From the NCBI GenBank assembly GCA_032718565.1, contig JAVGVS010000186.1:1-64000 (forward strand): a stretch of DNA of 64,000 nt. Reading direction: 5' to 3'. The notes under the pieces are model-generated. The model ran no database searches and was not told the origin of the DNA. It saw nothing but the letters and a program-made list of their open reading frames with translations. Positions within the stretch are counted from its first letter, which is position 1; every line of letters starts with the position of its first letter. Made by a program: the position numbers and the translations under genes. This document shows positions 49,800-61,243 of this stretch, one piece after another. Source of the DNA: Distichodus sexfasciatus. Lineage: Eukaryota > Chordata > Actinopteri > Characiformes > Distichodontidae.

Positions 49800-52700
49800 T
49801 TACTTCAGCCAGATGCCCTTATCTCCCACGTCCTCGTTGTAACCCTCTGCGTACCTCTTTCCTGGAAGCTAACGAGAGAAAAGAGAGAAAATGTTTAATA
49901 TTCCGGCTCAAAAATACAGGTCCAGCCTGGGACTGGAAGTGTCCCTGGAATTCTCTCTCTTGCTCGCTCAAGACGGAACAAATCATAACCTTCAGGATTC
50001 AGCAGTTCATTACAGAAGTGCAGGTCTGCAACATAAACCCCACATAAATCCCGACTTAATCCTGCAAACGCAGCAGCAGCAGCAGCAGGGTTCAGCCCCA
50101 GTTTACACACTCACACATATAAAAGCATCCAAATATATCAAGACAAATTTCTTTATAAAGCACATCAACAGCAGTTGGCCCAAAATGCTGCGCAAACTTA
50201 GCCACATTCAAGAAGACGGGTCGGTGTGAAAACGTTCCATTTGCAACACGCAACTGCAGGAGAGACAAAACACATTTTTGGATGACATTTAAAAATGTCA
50301 ACAGAAGGAAGAACTAATGTAGAGAGTCTGAGAGATGGACAGCGACGTAGCGGTGGGTGAGTCAAAGGGTAAAGTCATGTCTGACAAATACCTGGAAGGA
50401 GAACGCAAAATTCAAAATATCGTTCTACAGACAGCAAACATGGGGTCGCAGGTAGGGCTGGGCAATTTACCGAACTTTTAGTAAAACCAACATAATTGTG
50501 GTCGGCACGGTGGCGCAGTGGTTAGCGCTGAGAAGGTCCTGGGTTCGAGCCCCATTCTGTGTGGAGTTTGCATGCTCTCCCCGTGTTCGTGTGGGTTTCC
50601 TCCGGGTGCTCCAGTTTCCTCCCGCAGTCCAAGTCAATATGCAATATAGGTTAACTGGCGACTCTAAATTGGCCCCGTAAGGTGTGAACGTGAGTGTGAT
50701 TGTGTGAGTGTGTGCCCCCTGCGGTGTGTTGGCGCCTGCCCAGGGTTGTCCCCCGCCTTGTGCCCGTAGGTTCCCGGGATAGGCTCCGGTCTCCGCGACC
50801 CCGATAGGGATTCGGATAATGAATGAATGAATGAGCATAATCACGTCCAAGTGACTGATCTTTTCAACATTTTTCGCATGTACAGTCGTGGCCCAAGAGT
50901 TTGAGCACGACTGGAATTTTGCTGTTCATAAAGCGTGCTGTGTCATTTTTGATGGTGGCGATTTGCATTGACTCTAGGTTTCTATGAAGAGCGATCAGAT
51001 GCATCCTTCACACTACTCATGATTAAACTTGAACTGATGTTTACTTGTGTATTAAATGTTCATGCACCAGGTCGCCCAGTCGAGGATGGGGTCCCCTTCA
51101 GAGTCCTGGTTCCTCTCAAGGTTTCTTCCTACTGGAGCTGTGGTGGGCAATTCCAGTCCTGGAGGGCCGGTGTCCTGCAGGTATTCCATCCTACATGATG
51201 AGTATCTTCTGGTGATTAGTATCTACCTGAGACCAGGTGTATGATGGAAAACATCCAGGACACCGTCCCTCAAGGCGCGGAATTGCCCACCCCTGTACTA
51301 GAGGGAGTCTTTATTTGCCACTGTCTCCTCAGCCCTGCTCGTTGGGGGTTCGAGCTGCTCATGTGTAAAGCGCTTTGTGACAGTGACTGTTAGGAGCTCT
51401 ATATAAATAAAACTCAATTCAACTGAACAAAGTGCAAGTCCTCAAGTACAGGTACCACTGAGGTACCCATGATCAAGCTCTGCCTGCCTGCCTACTGTGC
51501 AGTGGTGTGTTCACAGTGACGATCGTTCACTTGAATCTGCAAGACTGACAAACTGTGTATGTGGAACTTCCTCAATATATCACGATTTTTTCTAACGACG
51601 CATTAAAAAATATCATTTCCTCGATACATTGTTTAACTCAATACATTGCCCAGCCCTGAGTGCTGTTATACTTTTATACCTTACACCCCAACATTACTAC
51701 AAGTTTGTACAAAATCAGCCATTAATTCTGGAAACTCATTAGGAGGGAACGCGCTGCTGCAAAAAAAAAAAAAAAAAAAAACCACCAGGGGATAAAGAAA
51801 ATGAAAAGGCGCTACAGCTGGACTGATTTACTAACACACGCCATCAAACACCAGCACTTTAAATATCAATACCGGCCCTTTAATGACTACTTAATCAGTC
51901 CGCTCCCTGCTTTTTAATGACCAATCAGACGGTCGGAGCGTCTCTCCAGGGCCAATCGATAACCCGCGCTGATAAAGTGTTTTTCCAAGAAGCTTCCGGA
52001 GCAAAACGATTGAAACTGTGGTGGCAGATACAAACTACGCACTTTTACCTGTTACACCCGGCGGTCGACCGATGATCAGCCTGAACGGTTATCGGAGCCG
52101 GTATTTACTTTTTATAGTTGTCGCATCGGCCGTTTTTAACTAATATGCCGACGGAATAAAGCCGCCTCTCTCTGGCTTGAAGTCACCGTTCAGGATGTAA
52201 ATCCCACATTAAGTTACGATATTATATCGATAAAATTTCAATTCAACTTGATTCAGGAGTCAGCGATCATATGAGACAACGTCAGATGTCATTACTTCCT
52301 TTCATATCAGATAATAAATAAATAATAATAAAGTGACTAAATTATCATTTGACATTTTTGTTCTTGAGCTGAACTACACATTTAAATAACAATCTTTTAT
52401 TTTAATTAAAAAATACCTCATGAAAAATATCGGAAATCGTCATCAGCCAATCATTTCATATCATGCACTAATTTACTAATTTACACTACAAAATGTCCTT
52501 AATACAATCAATAAATTCCTCAGAGTTTTATTTTTAAGGACCTTTTTGTCACTAAAACTGAAAGTGCTTCAGCGGCACACCCGGTGAATCTACACGGAGT
52601 TAAACAACCCAGTTATTGTTTATTTCGTCATTTTTGCTGCTCCAAAAAGGACTCGTAATCTCCGCCGCTCACTGTGCCAATCCGCAATTTGGGGAGAATT

Positions 52701-55700
52701 TGACCCTTATTTGTTTTAACACCCATTTACGGTAAAATTCCGTTTGCTAAATGAAGACAAATCCGAGACGGGCGTCTGCCCAGAGCTGGGAAGATGAAGA
52801 TAAATTTGAAAAACGAGCCCTCGCGTGGCGTGCAGCCCTCCTCGGTGCAATAAAAAAAACCCTAAGCTGGTGAAAATGTCATCGGGAAAAATCCAAATTT
52901 ACGAGAGAGTGAAGGAGGAGAAGCGATTCCCCCGGCGCTCGGTGCTTAAAGGTCGGGTGTGAATATTTTTCTGGTGGAAACGACGGCTCCAAATCACCTC
53001 CAGCGCACCACTGCCGCGGCGCCGACGGTAGAGAAGGCATGTCTTAAAACACCGGCGCTGTTACGACTCATATTTGCAAGTTAATGACGCATCTTACGTT
53101 TTCGTTTCCGTGAACCGGCTTAAAATGTACACGCGGGTGAGAGTACGCACCGATCTGAAGGCGTAGTAGTTGTCGTCGTATTGGTGAGCGCCGATGGTGA
53201 CCTCGGGCAGGTATCGGGGGATGCAGGTCAGATCGGCCACCTTCTGCTTGTCCTCCACTCTGCAAACACAGCAACGTAACGTCATCATGCGCTTGCTATG
53301 TTTGTGGTAAGATAAAGTCTGGTCCAAACTGAGGTCAGAACTTTAATAAAAATGGGTTTACTGTCCGAAAATTATGAAGCAATACCAGAAAACATCTCAA
53401 TTATTATCAATCACAAAGTAATTACAACCAATTACAACCTCATGATGTAATTACAAGATCACACAATTACAAGTAAAGGTCGTATTTGATATTTATCTCA
53501 TAATGAAAAGGACAAAATCTCGTAAATATGGGAGATGTAATTACAATGGCGTAATTACGAGATGATGTGAATTACAGGAAAATATCTCTCAACTACAATT
53601 ACATTTCTCCTGATTATGATTTACACTTGGATTTTTGATTATAACGATATTTGGACGTTAATGCAACTATTTTGTCACTTTCTCTTCGTATGTGACCTCG
53701 GAGGATTTGAAATTGGGCGATCTAGATGTGAGGGACATACAGAGCGTCAGCTTGAAGAGTTTTAAAGATATGCATTAAGGTTTTGTTGGGAATTGAAAGT
53801 GTTGATTAAAGGTAGCGGAGGTGAGATGTTCATGTGAAGCCGATCCGTGGTGGTATCGTCCAGCGGTAGCAGCAGCTCTGGTGGAAAACGCTGGTGGTTC
53901 GTTGAATTGTGGACTCACTCAGCGTTACTATAAAGAGTGTAGAAACACACTCACAGCATGCGCATGTAGTGGTACGTGACGTCGTCCTGCTCCAGCCAGT
54001 GCCCTTTGTCAAACTTCAAATACTCGATGTCCTCGGCAATCTGCAGATAAACAACGTATGAGAAGAGAAGAAGAGGAGGAGGAGGAAAAAGGCTCCAGAA
54101 ACAAGAGAAACGGTTGATTAAGTGACATTTTCCTGCACTTACCCTCTCAATGTCCTGAGCCTGGACGCTATCGTAGGCCAGAACCTCACACTGCTCACTG
54201 CAACACACACACAGTTTTTATTTGGAAAGACGAGAGGAAATTACGGAAGCACATTAAATTCTCTGAGGGGAAAAAAAATCTCATAATTATTACAATATTT
54301 CGTGGATGTTATTTATGAGAAATTACTGTGTAATTATAAGGAAACGGTAATGTCGTAATTACAAGAAAATGTCAGGATGTCATAATTACATCATCATAAT
54401 GTTGTAATTATGAGAAAAACATCAGGTGACTTCATGATGGCATGATGACAAAAAAAAAGTGGTATAATTACGAGATTACGAGAAAAGATCAGGAAAGGCC
54501 GTAAAAGAAGGATAATCATTTATTTATTATTAATTTAAGCAACATTATTAGCTGATATTTGCTTATTTATATAAACGTCTCCAGCTGTGTTCCATGTGCG
54601 GTGCGTCAAACTGTACGACATGATAATATTCTTATGTTCAACAAACTGCACAGCTCTTCTCTGATCAAACGTATTTGAGTAACAGTAGCTCTGCTGATGC
54701 CTGAAGACTCCTAAAAGCTGGGAGTAAACGCTGGGTTTCACCTGATTTTGGGCAGGAAGGTTTTCTTGTACGCAGTCTCGATGCTCTTCAGGTACGAGAG
54801 AGGGACGTTCTGCAGATACGACTGGAGAACAACAGAAAACGTGAAAAACCGTTACGTTTGAAACATCATTCGCAGGATTGAGCACGCAAGCGCTAATATT
54901 CTACTTCATGTTTAAGCTCTATTAGTAGGGCCGGGTATCGCTGCTGATTTCCTGAAGCGATTCGATTCCGATTCACAAGGTCATGATCCAATTCAATTCT
55001 CGATTCGATTCGATATCGATTTATTTAGAGATTTCTTCGCTTTAATACTAGTTTTTCTTGGTTATAAAATTAAGCCAGACGGTGATTTGAGCAGAGCAGC
55101 TTCAGCCATGGCTCTATTTGGTTTGGCTTTCGCCGGTCTCACGTTTTTATAGCTCTCCTTGCGCGCTCGCGAGAAGTAGCCGCAGGAAAAGATGGATCCT
55201 CAAATTTTTGAATCGATATCGTATTTTTCGAACGAGAATCGATATTGATCGGTGAATCGATTTTTTGAACCCAGCCCTATCTATTAGTGCAGAGTGCTGC
55301 GGAATTCTGTCACCGGCTTGTGTCAAATGAGTTATAAAGGAGTCAAGTGGATGTACGAAGGGAGCTGAAATGGGAAAGTGCACTGGAGTTGCAGTTGCGT
55401 TCAGATGCAGTGTGACGGAACGCGCCAGCTCCATCTGGTATTAACGACGTTCGTACTCTGATGATTGTAATAAGAGGCGGCTGCTCCATATGGACCGGAC
55501 AACACCGTAACAGCTCCATAAATGATACGATGCTCAAAAGACATCTGAACAGAGTTGTTAAACGAATCGACACTCCGACACTAATCGACGCTGAAAAATT
55601 GGGATCGGATCAGGAAGGGAGAGACGTAAGATTACGAAGACTTTTCCACCGGCTTTTTGTCTCGTCTTACTCACCGTCCCCGACGCTTTGAGCTTCTTCT

Positions 55701-58700
55701 GCACCTCCTCCGCCGGAGAGTCCACGTAGATGACCAGGTGAGGAGGCAGAAACTCGCACAGACTGATGCTCTTGATCTCGTTATAGTGAGCCACACCTGA
55801 CGGCAGAGAGAGCACGCAACACATCTCACAGACATTCAATCACCTGCAAAAGTGTGTGTGTGTGTGTTAACGATCGTCTGGGGTCGACCGGTTATGAGCC
55901 TGGCTTAGGGCTGCAACAAATGTTTTTTGTTTTTTTTTTTTAGAAAAATGACAATACATTTGTTATTAGTCTTATTGTAGTGTGAGTAGAAGTTCATCAT
56001 ATACGCTTTATGTTGTTGTATTCAATTGAAAATGAAGAAACATGAAGTTCAAGGGTCATTTTGAACCAATTTGGCCAATAAAATGAGTTGCTTTTGGCCT
56101 TTCTGCAAGAGAACTGCATTTCCCACAATCCCCCGCGCACACCTCGGAGCCGCGTCACAATAAAGGGTTCAGCGCGTACCGGAATGAACTATGAGAAAAA
56201 TCGCTGGGAAAATCGTAATAAATGGCTGTATTGTGAGTGGAACGCTGGTTGTTGTGGTTATTTATCAGCTAAAATATGCGTTTTGTCCGTAATAAAGGGG
56301 ACGTTTTGATGGAAATGGAGCGTTTTAGCGAGTAATGGGGCTTACGCGGGCGCTCGCGCGTTCACAAACAGTGTGCGTGTTTACATCACAAAAAATGTCA
56401 TTTATGCGTTTTTATGCATTTACTTGTTTTTGTGCACGGAATATCTCACAAATACGTTCACATACAGAGAGATCTATTCTCGCCTTGATCACGCCACTGA
56501 AAATATCGTGCATCATTAATAAGCGTCTGTGTGAAACACGAGCGGCGCATATCGCCCAGCTCTACAAGTATCTATTAGAACTCCTATAGCAGACATCACC
56601 TCACAATATCTCCTTCATTACTAATAATCAGTATCGGCCCTGATAAGAACCGTATCGGTCGCCCCAACTTCACGCCCCTGTATGTGAGAGTTCATTCCCC
56701 TCGTGAGAACCTACACTCCTTCCGGATGTAGCCCTGGTTGAACATGGCCTCCACGAACACCAGGTCACTAAAGGGAGAGCGCTCCAGCACCACGCCTTGA
56801 CCTGAAAAACAGCAAAATATGAAAATAAACACATGAATAAATCAATCTTAAAACAGCGCACGTGGGGCGGCACGGTTGGCTGCTTCAAACATGAGGTCTC
56901 ATTAATATTCATCTTCCCCAAAAACACGAACTTACAATTAAACAGCTCTTTGAGGTTAATGAGTTGCTACCTTTAGCCAATATCTTGGTCTAATTGTATT
57001 CGTTCTGTATGAAGGGCTGCAGGATATGTGGAATATACACTGTCCTCCAGAAGTTTGGAAACGCCCCTGGCAAAGTGGGGTTTTGGACGATATCAGCATA
57101 AATCCTCCTCATTTTTTGGTGCAAACACATTAAAGTGTCTTGACGTTATATTTGGATTCCAGCAATAATCATTTTTATTTTGATTACATAATAATGGCAG
57201 TATATCCATGTCAGAGTCAGACGTGCCCCTTTGCCAGCTGTGATGTCTGGTTACTGCTTTAAACTCGGCCCAGGTTTTTAAAAGATTTTTGGGTCAGCAC
57301 ACCTTAATAGCTTCAACAACTGATTGGTTGATTGACCGCTCGGACGCCCAGATGATGCAGAGCTGTAATAGCTGCTAATGGTGGATATTCTGATGAATCC
57401 AAAATTGAAGTATTTTCTATGTGTAAACTGTTTAATAAACTGTTGATGTAATAAAATATGTTTTGGTAGTTTGTGTTGTCCCTTAATCTGAGCAACATTA
57501 TCACAAATTAAAAAGGATTCATGGCAGTACTGTCCAAAACCCCACTTTGCTGGGGCGTTTCCAAACTTTTGGAGGGCAGCATACTTGATATGTCTTGACT
57601 TGGTCCTAAAAAATATCGCGATATTGTTGTATTGTTGTATCGCTCAGCCCTGTCTGAATGTGCAATTGATGTACAACTAGCAATCTGTTCTGCTGACGCA
57701 CTGACGGCATTTGCAGTTTACTTTTGGGAACTATCGAGAGGCACCGTGATGCACCGTTGCTGTTTTAAAAAACGTCAACAATGGAGTGAACCGAGCTGAC
57801 GTGATTCTGTCTCTACACAAGTTCCACTTTGATTCCGTGCACCTGTGGTGAGGAGGTGCTCGATGGCGTCCGAGTACTGCAGCAGCCGCATCAGGTACAT
57901 CCAGGACTGCAGCCGGTACGAGTTCCCGTCCTTGGCTTTGGGCTCGCGGTAGAACTTCTCCAGGCTGCAGTTCCCGTTGAAGGACGAGTCCAGGGGAGCG
58001 TTCTCCTTCGTCATCTTGTCCACATAGTGCGTGTCGGGCTCAGGCATGTACAGCATTCCTGACAGAAGGAAGTTTTAGTGTTAAAGGTCTGGCTCGGGAA
58101 TTGAATCAAACTGAACTGAACTGAATCATTATTGTTTGTACTGTTCCATGCTCTATTTTTTTATTTTAAAATATATTCTTATTTTTCATTATGACCCCTG
58201 TGATGTCATAAACGGTATCAAGTAATTTCTTGGGGATCAGTACTGACTATAAAACTCTAGGACATCGTGCGAAACTCTGAATGCAGAAGTTCAAATGCTT
58301 TTACATCAGAGCAGGTAGGGCTGGACAATTCCTCGAAAATTAATCAGAACCGACATTGAGAAGCTCGAAAGCGACGTTAGAAGTCAAGCTGTTCAAAATA
58401 AATTCCTGTGTGTTCAAAGTGTGCGTCAACGAGTGTGTCAGTATTCGTGTTCTTTGCATTTATGTTCAGGGTGTGTGTCGTCATACCCAGCTTGTCTGCC
58501 AGTTTCTGTGCCAGCGCTCCTTTACCAGACGCCAGGTTGCCATCGATACAGAAGATCTTGCTGTTCTCCGTCAGCCGAGGCGTTGTCCTCTCACCCAGAG
58601 CATACGTCCACCAGCCGTAACGCAGGCCCCTGACCGGGCAGCTGTGGAAGCCGGCCTGTAAAAATAAATAACACTTTTTAAAAACCACTATTTACAGCTG

Positions 58701-60543
58701 CAGGATTTTAAGAAAATAAATTTTATAGATGTTTTTATTGTCAGAGTTCTTTAACTTCTTTAACACTGTTAACTTCTCATTTCTAAGCTCTAAGGACATA
58801 CTTAGTATCGTTCAGTTTACATTTCACCATATGTTGTAATTCTATAACCACATATTTGACTAAGAATCTTCAATCTTGAAAAATGGTGAAACACCAAAGC
58901 CTTAACGTTAAAAGACGCTTAAAAACCCTAGTTAATTTTGCAAGAGCACGCTCCTCATTAGGGGTAGACCGATTATCGCAACTATATTTAACATCATTGG
59001 TTGTTAAATATAGTTGCATTGGTGGTTATGAGTATTTTTTTTTTAATGATATATTGAAAAAAACAATTAATGTAAAAATCTGTTTGGCTGTGTTTTCAGA
59101 AGCTAAGAGCTCTGTGCATTTTTTTTCTGGGTTAATAACATGATGAAAAGTTCATTAATCATTTGTTAAGGTTTGTGTTGGAGTTCTAAATTCTTTTAAA
59201 CTAGTAATGAAGAAGCACATCAGTGGACTGATCCTCCTTATATGCCTCATAACTTTCATATTCAGGTCAGAACCCTAAATTTGTCAAAAGGACAAACATA
59301 GTAGATATCCAGTTTCGTGTTTAAGAATTTTTCTAACACAACTGTATATATTTCAGACTCTAGGCCACAGCATTACTAACTACGATACATCTGTTACAAC
59401 AACACAGCAATAAACGATTCACTGTGTCAATGCTTATTTTATTATTTGCACAATGACAAAGTCTAAACTCACCTGTAGCTGAGATGTAACAGTTTTTACT
59501 TTTAGTCTTTTAATGCGTTTACATTTAGATTTACAGCATTTAGCAGACTCTCTTTATCCAGACTTTATCGACTTACATTTCCTAATTTCAGGGACAGTTC
59601 CCCTGAGAGCAATTTAGGGTTAAGGGTCTCGCTCAGGGACCCCATGTTGCTAATGCCAGATTCGAGGTCAGATTCGAACCCACAACCTCTTGGTCCCAAG
59701 GCGAGTGTCCTGCCACCAACGCCAACGCCGAGTGCGACTGTGACCTGCATTTTAACCAGTATAATCGCAGGACTGATAACGCTATAAAATGGAAAGTATA
59801 TATAATTTGATATTACATTTATTACATTGTTGTTGTTATACATTGTACTAAATTAAAATCAAAGTAAACTTTGTAATCTCAGCATTTCACTAGTATACAG
59901 AGAGAGACCCTGTGGCTCCAGTTTCAACAGAGCGCAAATATCTACGTAGAATACTGATATATAAATAAACTATAAATGTACAGGTTTAAAGCAGAAGATG
60001 AAAAATGTGCAATTTTAGTTAAGTGAGGCATTCAATAATATGTGGAAATATTGAAACTGCTGTCAAGAGGAGATAAACTACAATTACTATCCTGGAAAGT
60101 TCTTTTGTGCATTAAATGTGCATAAGATCTGCAGCAGTGTAATATGAACATACAAATAATCTATTAAAAGAAAATAATGACATCTATTCTACGTGATGTC
60201 ATCCATCGTTATTATATATCAGCCGGTTTATATCATTATTATTATTTGAACTACGCCACTGCATGTTGTTGTTGTGCATGAAGTTGTGAGTTTAATATTA
60301 ATTAATAAATGATATCTGTGATGATAAACAGCGGTTATGTTTAAACCAGACGAGTTTCCAGCAGCAGTGTTCCGGCTCCTGTGGTGGACCTGGAGCAGGA
60401 GAGTTAAACTACGAGCCGCTGTGAAGCTCGATGAGGAGTTAAACTCCAGCAGTCGGGCACATCGTCGGTAATTTGTTGTTAAATCTCACCGTGAGGCTGC
60501 AGGTTCGACTCTTCAGCAGCAGTCGCACACTCCTCAGCGCCAT
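49800..60543 (-). CDS. ndufa10: NADH:ubiquinone oxidoreductase subunit A10 (complex I 42 kDa subunit), complete, 10 coding exons
   Basis: Accessory subunit of mitochondrial respiratory complex I, built on a deoxynucleoside-kinase-like fold and located in the matrix-side part of the membrane arm. Coding exons, in gene order: 60543-60490, 58655-58487, 58058-57843, 56801-56715, 55796-55675, 54821-54742, 54197-54143, 54040-53955, 53259-53151, 49868-49800. Every intron is GT-AG. The exons sum to 1047 nt (348 codons plus TAA), close to the human 355 residues, and from about residue 79 the product aligns to the human protein without gaps as I recall it. Residues 1-18 are a basic/hydrophobic mitochondrial presequence. 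A nucleotide-binding loop, DGNLASGKG, is at residues 56-64. Other family signatures are NGNCSLEKFY, RLQSW, LLQYSDA, LPPHLVIY, EDIEYLKFDKG, LPEVTIGAHQ and the C-terminal GDKGIWLK. The start ATG follows a CpG-rich region and opens the presequence. No frameshift or internal stop was found, so it should be functional. Confidence 0.97.
50503..50834 (+). repeat. tRNA-derived SINE ending in (GAAT)n
   Basis: The head GGCACGGTGGCGCAGTGGTT AGCGCTG and the GGGTTCGAGCCCC box B are followed by GGAGTTTGCATGCTCTCCCC and GGTTTCCTCCGGGTGCTCC, then a tail of GAATGAATGAATGA. This is a very common fish SINE type related to the DANA-like group. CATAAT flanks both sides. Confidence 0.85.
51138..51295. mobile_element. 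hAT-like miniature element in ndufa10 intron 9
   Basis: A 158-bp unit with ends built on GTGGGCAATTCC and its reverse complement, flanked by TACTGGAG (51130-51137) and TACTAGAG (51296-51303), a one-mismatch 8-bp duplication. It interrupts another dispersed repeat (about 51085-51420) whose two halves resume on either side. Confidence 0.75.
51440..51540 (+). repeat. SINE fragment
   Basis: AGGTACCACTGAGGTACCCA followed by a shortened middle and GTGGTGTGTTCACAGTGACG. The tRNA-like head is missing. Confidence 0.65.
53400..53640 (+). repeat. TAATTAC-rich degenerate repeat (ndufa10 intron 8)
   Basis: Many copies of TAATTACA/TAATTACGAG in both strands with irregular spacing. Related patches are at 54280-54490 (intron 6) and 60690-61170 (upstream flank). 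Confidence 0.55.
54280..54490 (+). repeat. TAATTAC-rich degenerate repeat (ndufa10 intron 6)
   Basis: Same word family as 53400-53640: GTAATTACAAGAAAATGTC, ATAATTACATC, TAATTATGAGAAAA and TAATTACGAGATTACGAG. Confidence 0.55.
54927..55279. mobile_element. hAT-like miniature element in ndufa10 intron 5
   Basis: A 353-bp unit starts AGGGCCGGGTATCG and ends AACCCAGCCCTA, with many internal TCGATTCGAT words. TCTATTAGT occurs on both sides (54918-54926 and 55280-55288), giving an 8-9 bp duplication. No coding sequence. Confidence 0.75.
55880..56665. mobile_element. Possible TCGACCG-type element in ndufa10 intron 4
   Basis: GGGGTCGACCGGTTAT near 55881 and the roughly inverted AACCGTATCGGTCGCCCC near 56650 look like decayed terminal repeats. 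Similar GGTCGACCGATGATCAG and GGGGTAGACCGATTATCG ends occur near 52065 (intron 9) and 58963 (intron 1). Boundaries are tentative. Confidence 0.4.
57038..57581. mobile_element. Tc1-type miniature element in ndufa10 intron 3
   Basis: A 544-bp unit whose ends both carry the inverted word AAGTTTGGAAACGCCC, followed by a CAAAGTGGGGTTTTGGAC block, flanked by TA on each side. A relative in the opposite orientation lies at 13357-13847. No transposase frame. Confidence 0.75.
59516..59735 (-). repeat. SINE of the GCTGTAAATG-tailed family in ndufa10 intron 1
   Basis: On the minus strand: box B GGTTGTGGGTTCGAATCTG, GGGTCCCTGAGCGAGACCCT, TCAGGGGAACTGTCCCTGAA and a TGCTAAATGCTGTAAATC end. The best-preserved of three copies in the window. 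Confidence 0.8.
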
Positions 60544-60660
60544 GACGCTAGTCTCTCACCTCTCGCCAATGTCGCCCTACGTCATCAACACGCGACGGCG
60601 CACATAACGCGTCATCAGCCGGGTTGCCAAACGACGCGGCAAAAATCCCCGCGTGAGGGG
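60544..60660 (-). promoter_or_regulatory. CpG-rich promoter / 5' end region of ndufa10
   Basis: The sequence just upstream of the ndufa10 start codon is much richer in CpG than the surrounding AT-rich DNA. It has no TATA box, as expected for a housekeeping mitochondrial gene. On the gene strand it carries a TGATGACGTA element (60579-60588), resembling an ATF/CREB site, a second related copy near 60610, and an inverted CCAAT box (ATTGGC, 60565-60570). The transcription start itself cannot be placed from sequence alone. Confidence 0.6.
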
Positions 60661-60689
60661 AAAAATACTCCTACACACATCCTTCTGTT

Positions 60690-61170
60690 TATTATGAGAA
60701 AACAAGGCGTAATAATAATATCTTCTCGTGTTTAGGAGAGGTTAAGTCATAATAACGAAACATTTTCTCATTTGAGGAGAATTTTCTGACTATAAGAGCT
60801 TGTGTGGTATTAATGAGCAGTTTTCTTATTATTGTGAGAAATGTGAGAAAAATGAATAGTTTAGTCGTTTAAAGAGGTTAAACAAAAGTAATGAAACATT
60901 TTCTCATTATTATAAGATCTTAAGTAAAGAAAGAAAACAAGTTAAGTAAGAAAACAAGTCGCAATTAGGAGAGATCTTAAGTGGTATAAATGAGTCGTTT
61001 TCTCATGACTGTAAGTAATAATGAATAGTTTACTCCTTACTACGAGATGTTAAGCAATAGTAATGAAAAAATCTGATTGTGTCGTATAAATCACACATTT
61101 TTCCTAGTTAATATAACTTGTAATAATAAGACATTTTTGTAATTATGGCTTTTTTTTACGAGACTGAACT
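60690..61170 (+). repeat. Degenerate ATAATGA...TTTTCTCAT repeat upstream of ndufa10
   Basis: Repeats of GTAATAATGA, GAGATCTTAAGT, AACATTTTCTCATT and similar words recur about every 60-120 bp. They may be a diverged relative of the intronic TAATTAC patches. Confidence 0.45.
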
Positions 61171-61229
61171 TCTCTAATTATTGGCGATTTACGTTCCACC
61201 TTAAATGGGGTGAAAGAAGCGCTGGTCCT

Positions 61230-61243
61230 CCAGCAGGTGGCAG
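61230..61243 (+). promoter_or_regulatory. Candidate CTCF binding motif
   Basis: CCAGCAGGTGGCAG fits every position of the vertebrate CTCF core consensus (CCASYAGRKGGCRS). It lies about 0.7 kb upstream of the ndufa10 start and just outside the fold-back element. Occupancy is inferred from the motif only. Confidence 0.45.

Larger units (their letters stand above)
50452..51658. mobile_element. Possible GGGCTGGGCAAT-type element with nested insertions (intron 9 of ndufa10)
   Basis: AGGGCTGGGCAAT near 50453 and its inverse ATTGCCCAGCCCT near 51645-51657 suggest a single old element. Inside are the SINE at 50503-50834, a TACAGTCGTGGCCCAAGAG Tc1-like end near 50881, the repeat with a nested hAT at 51138-51295, and a SINE fragment at 51440-51540. 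No flanking duplication was identified, so the outer pairing is tentative. Confidence 0.4.

Noticed and set aside
49730..50110. Plus-strand open frames over the ndufa10 3' end
   Set aside because: Antisense to ndufa10 exon 10 and intron 9.
50467..50850. 127-residue minus-strand frame
   Set aside because: Antisense reading of the (GAAT)n SINE; the same peptide-like pattern appears in the copy at 48486-48858.
57829..58633. Plus-strand open frames at 57829-58062 and 58356-58661
   Set aside because: Antisense shadows of ndufa10 exons 3 and 2.
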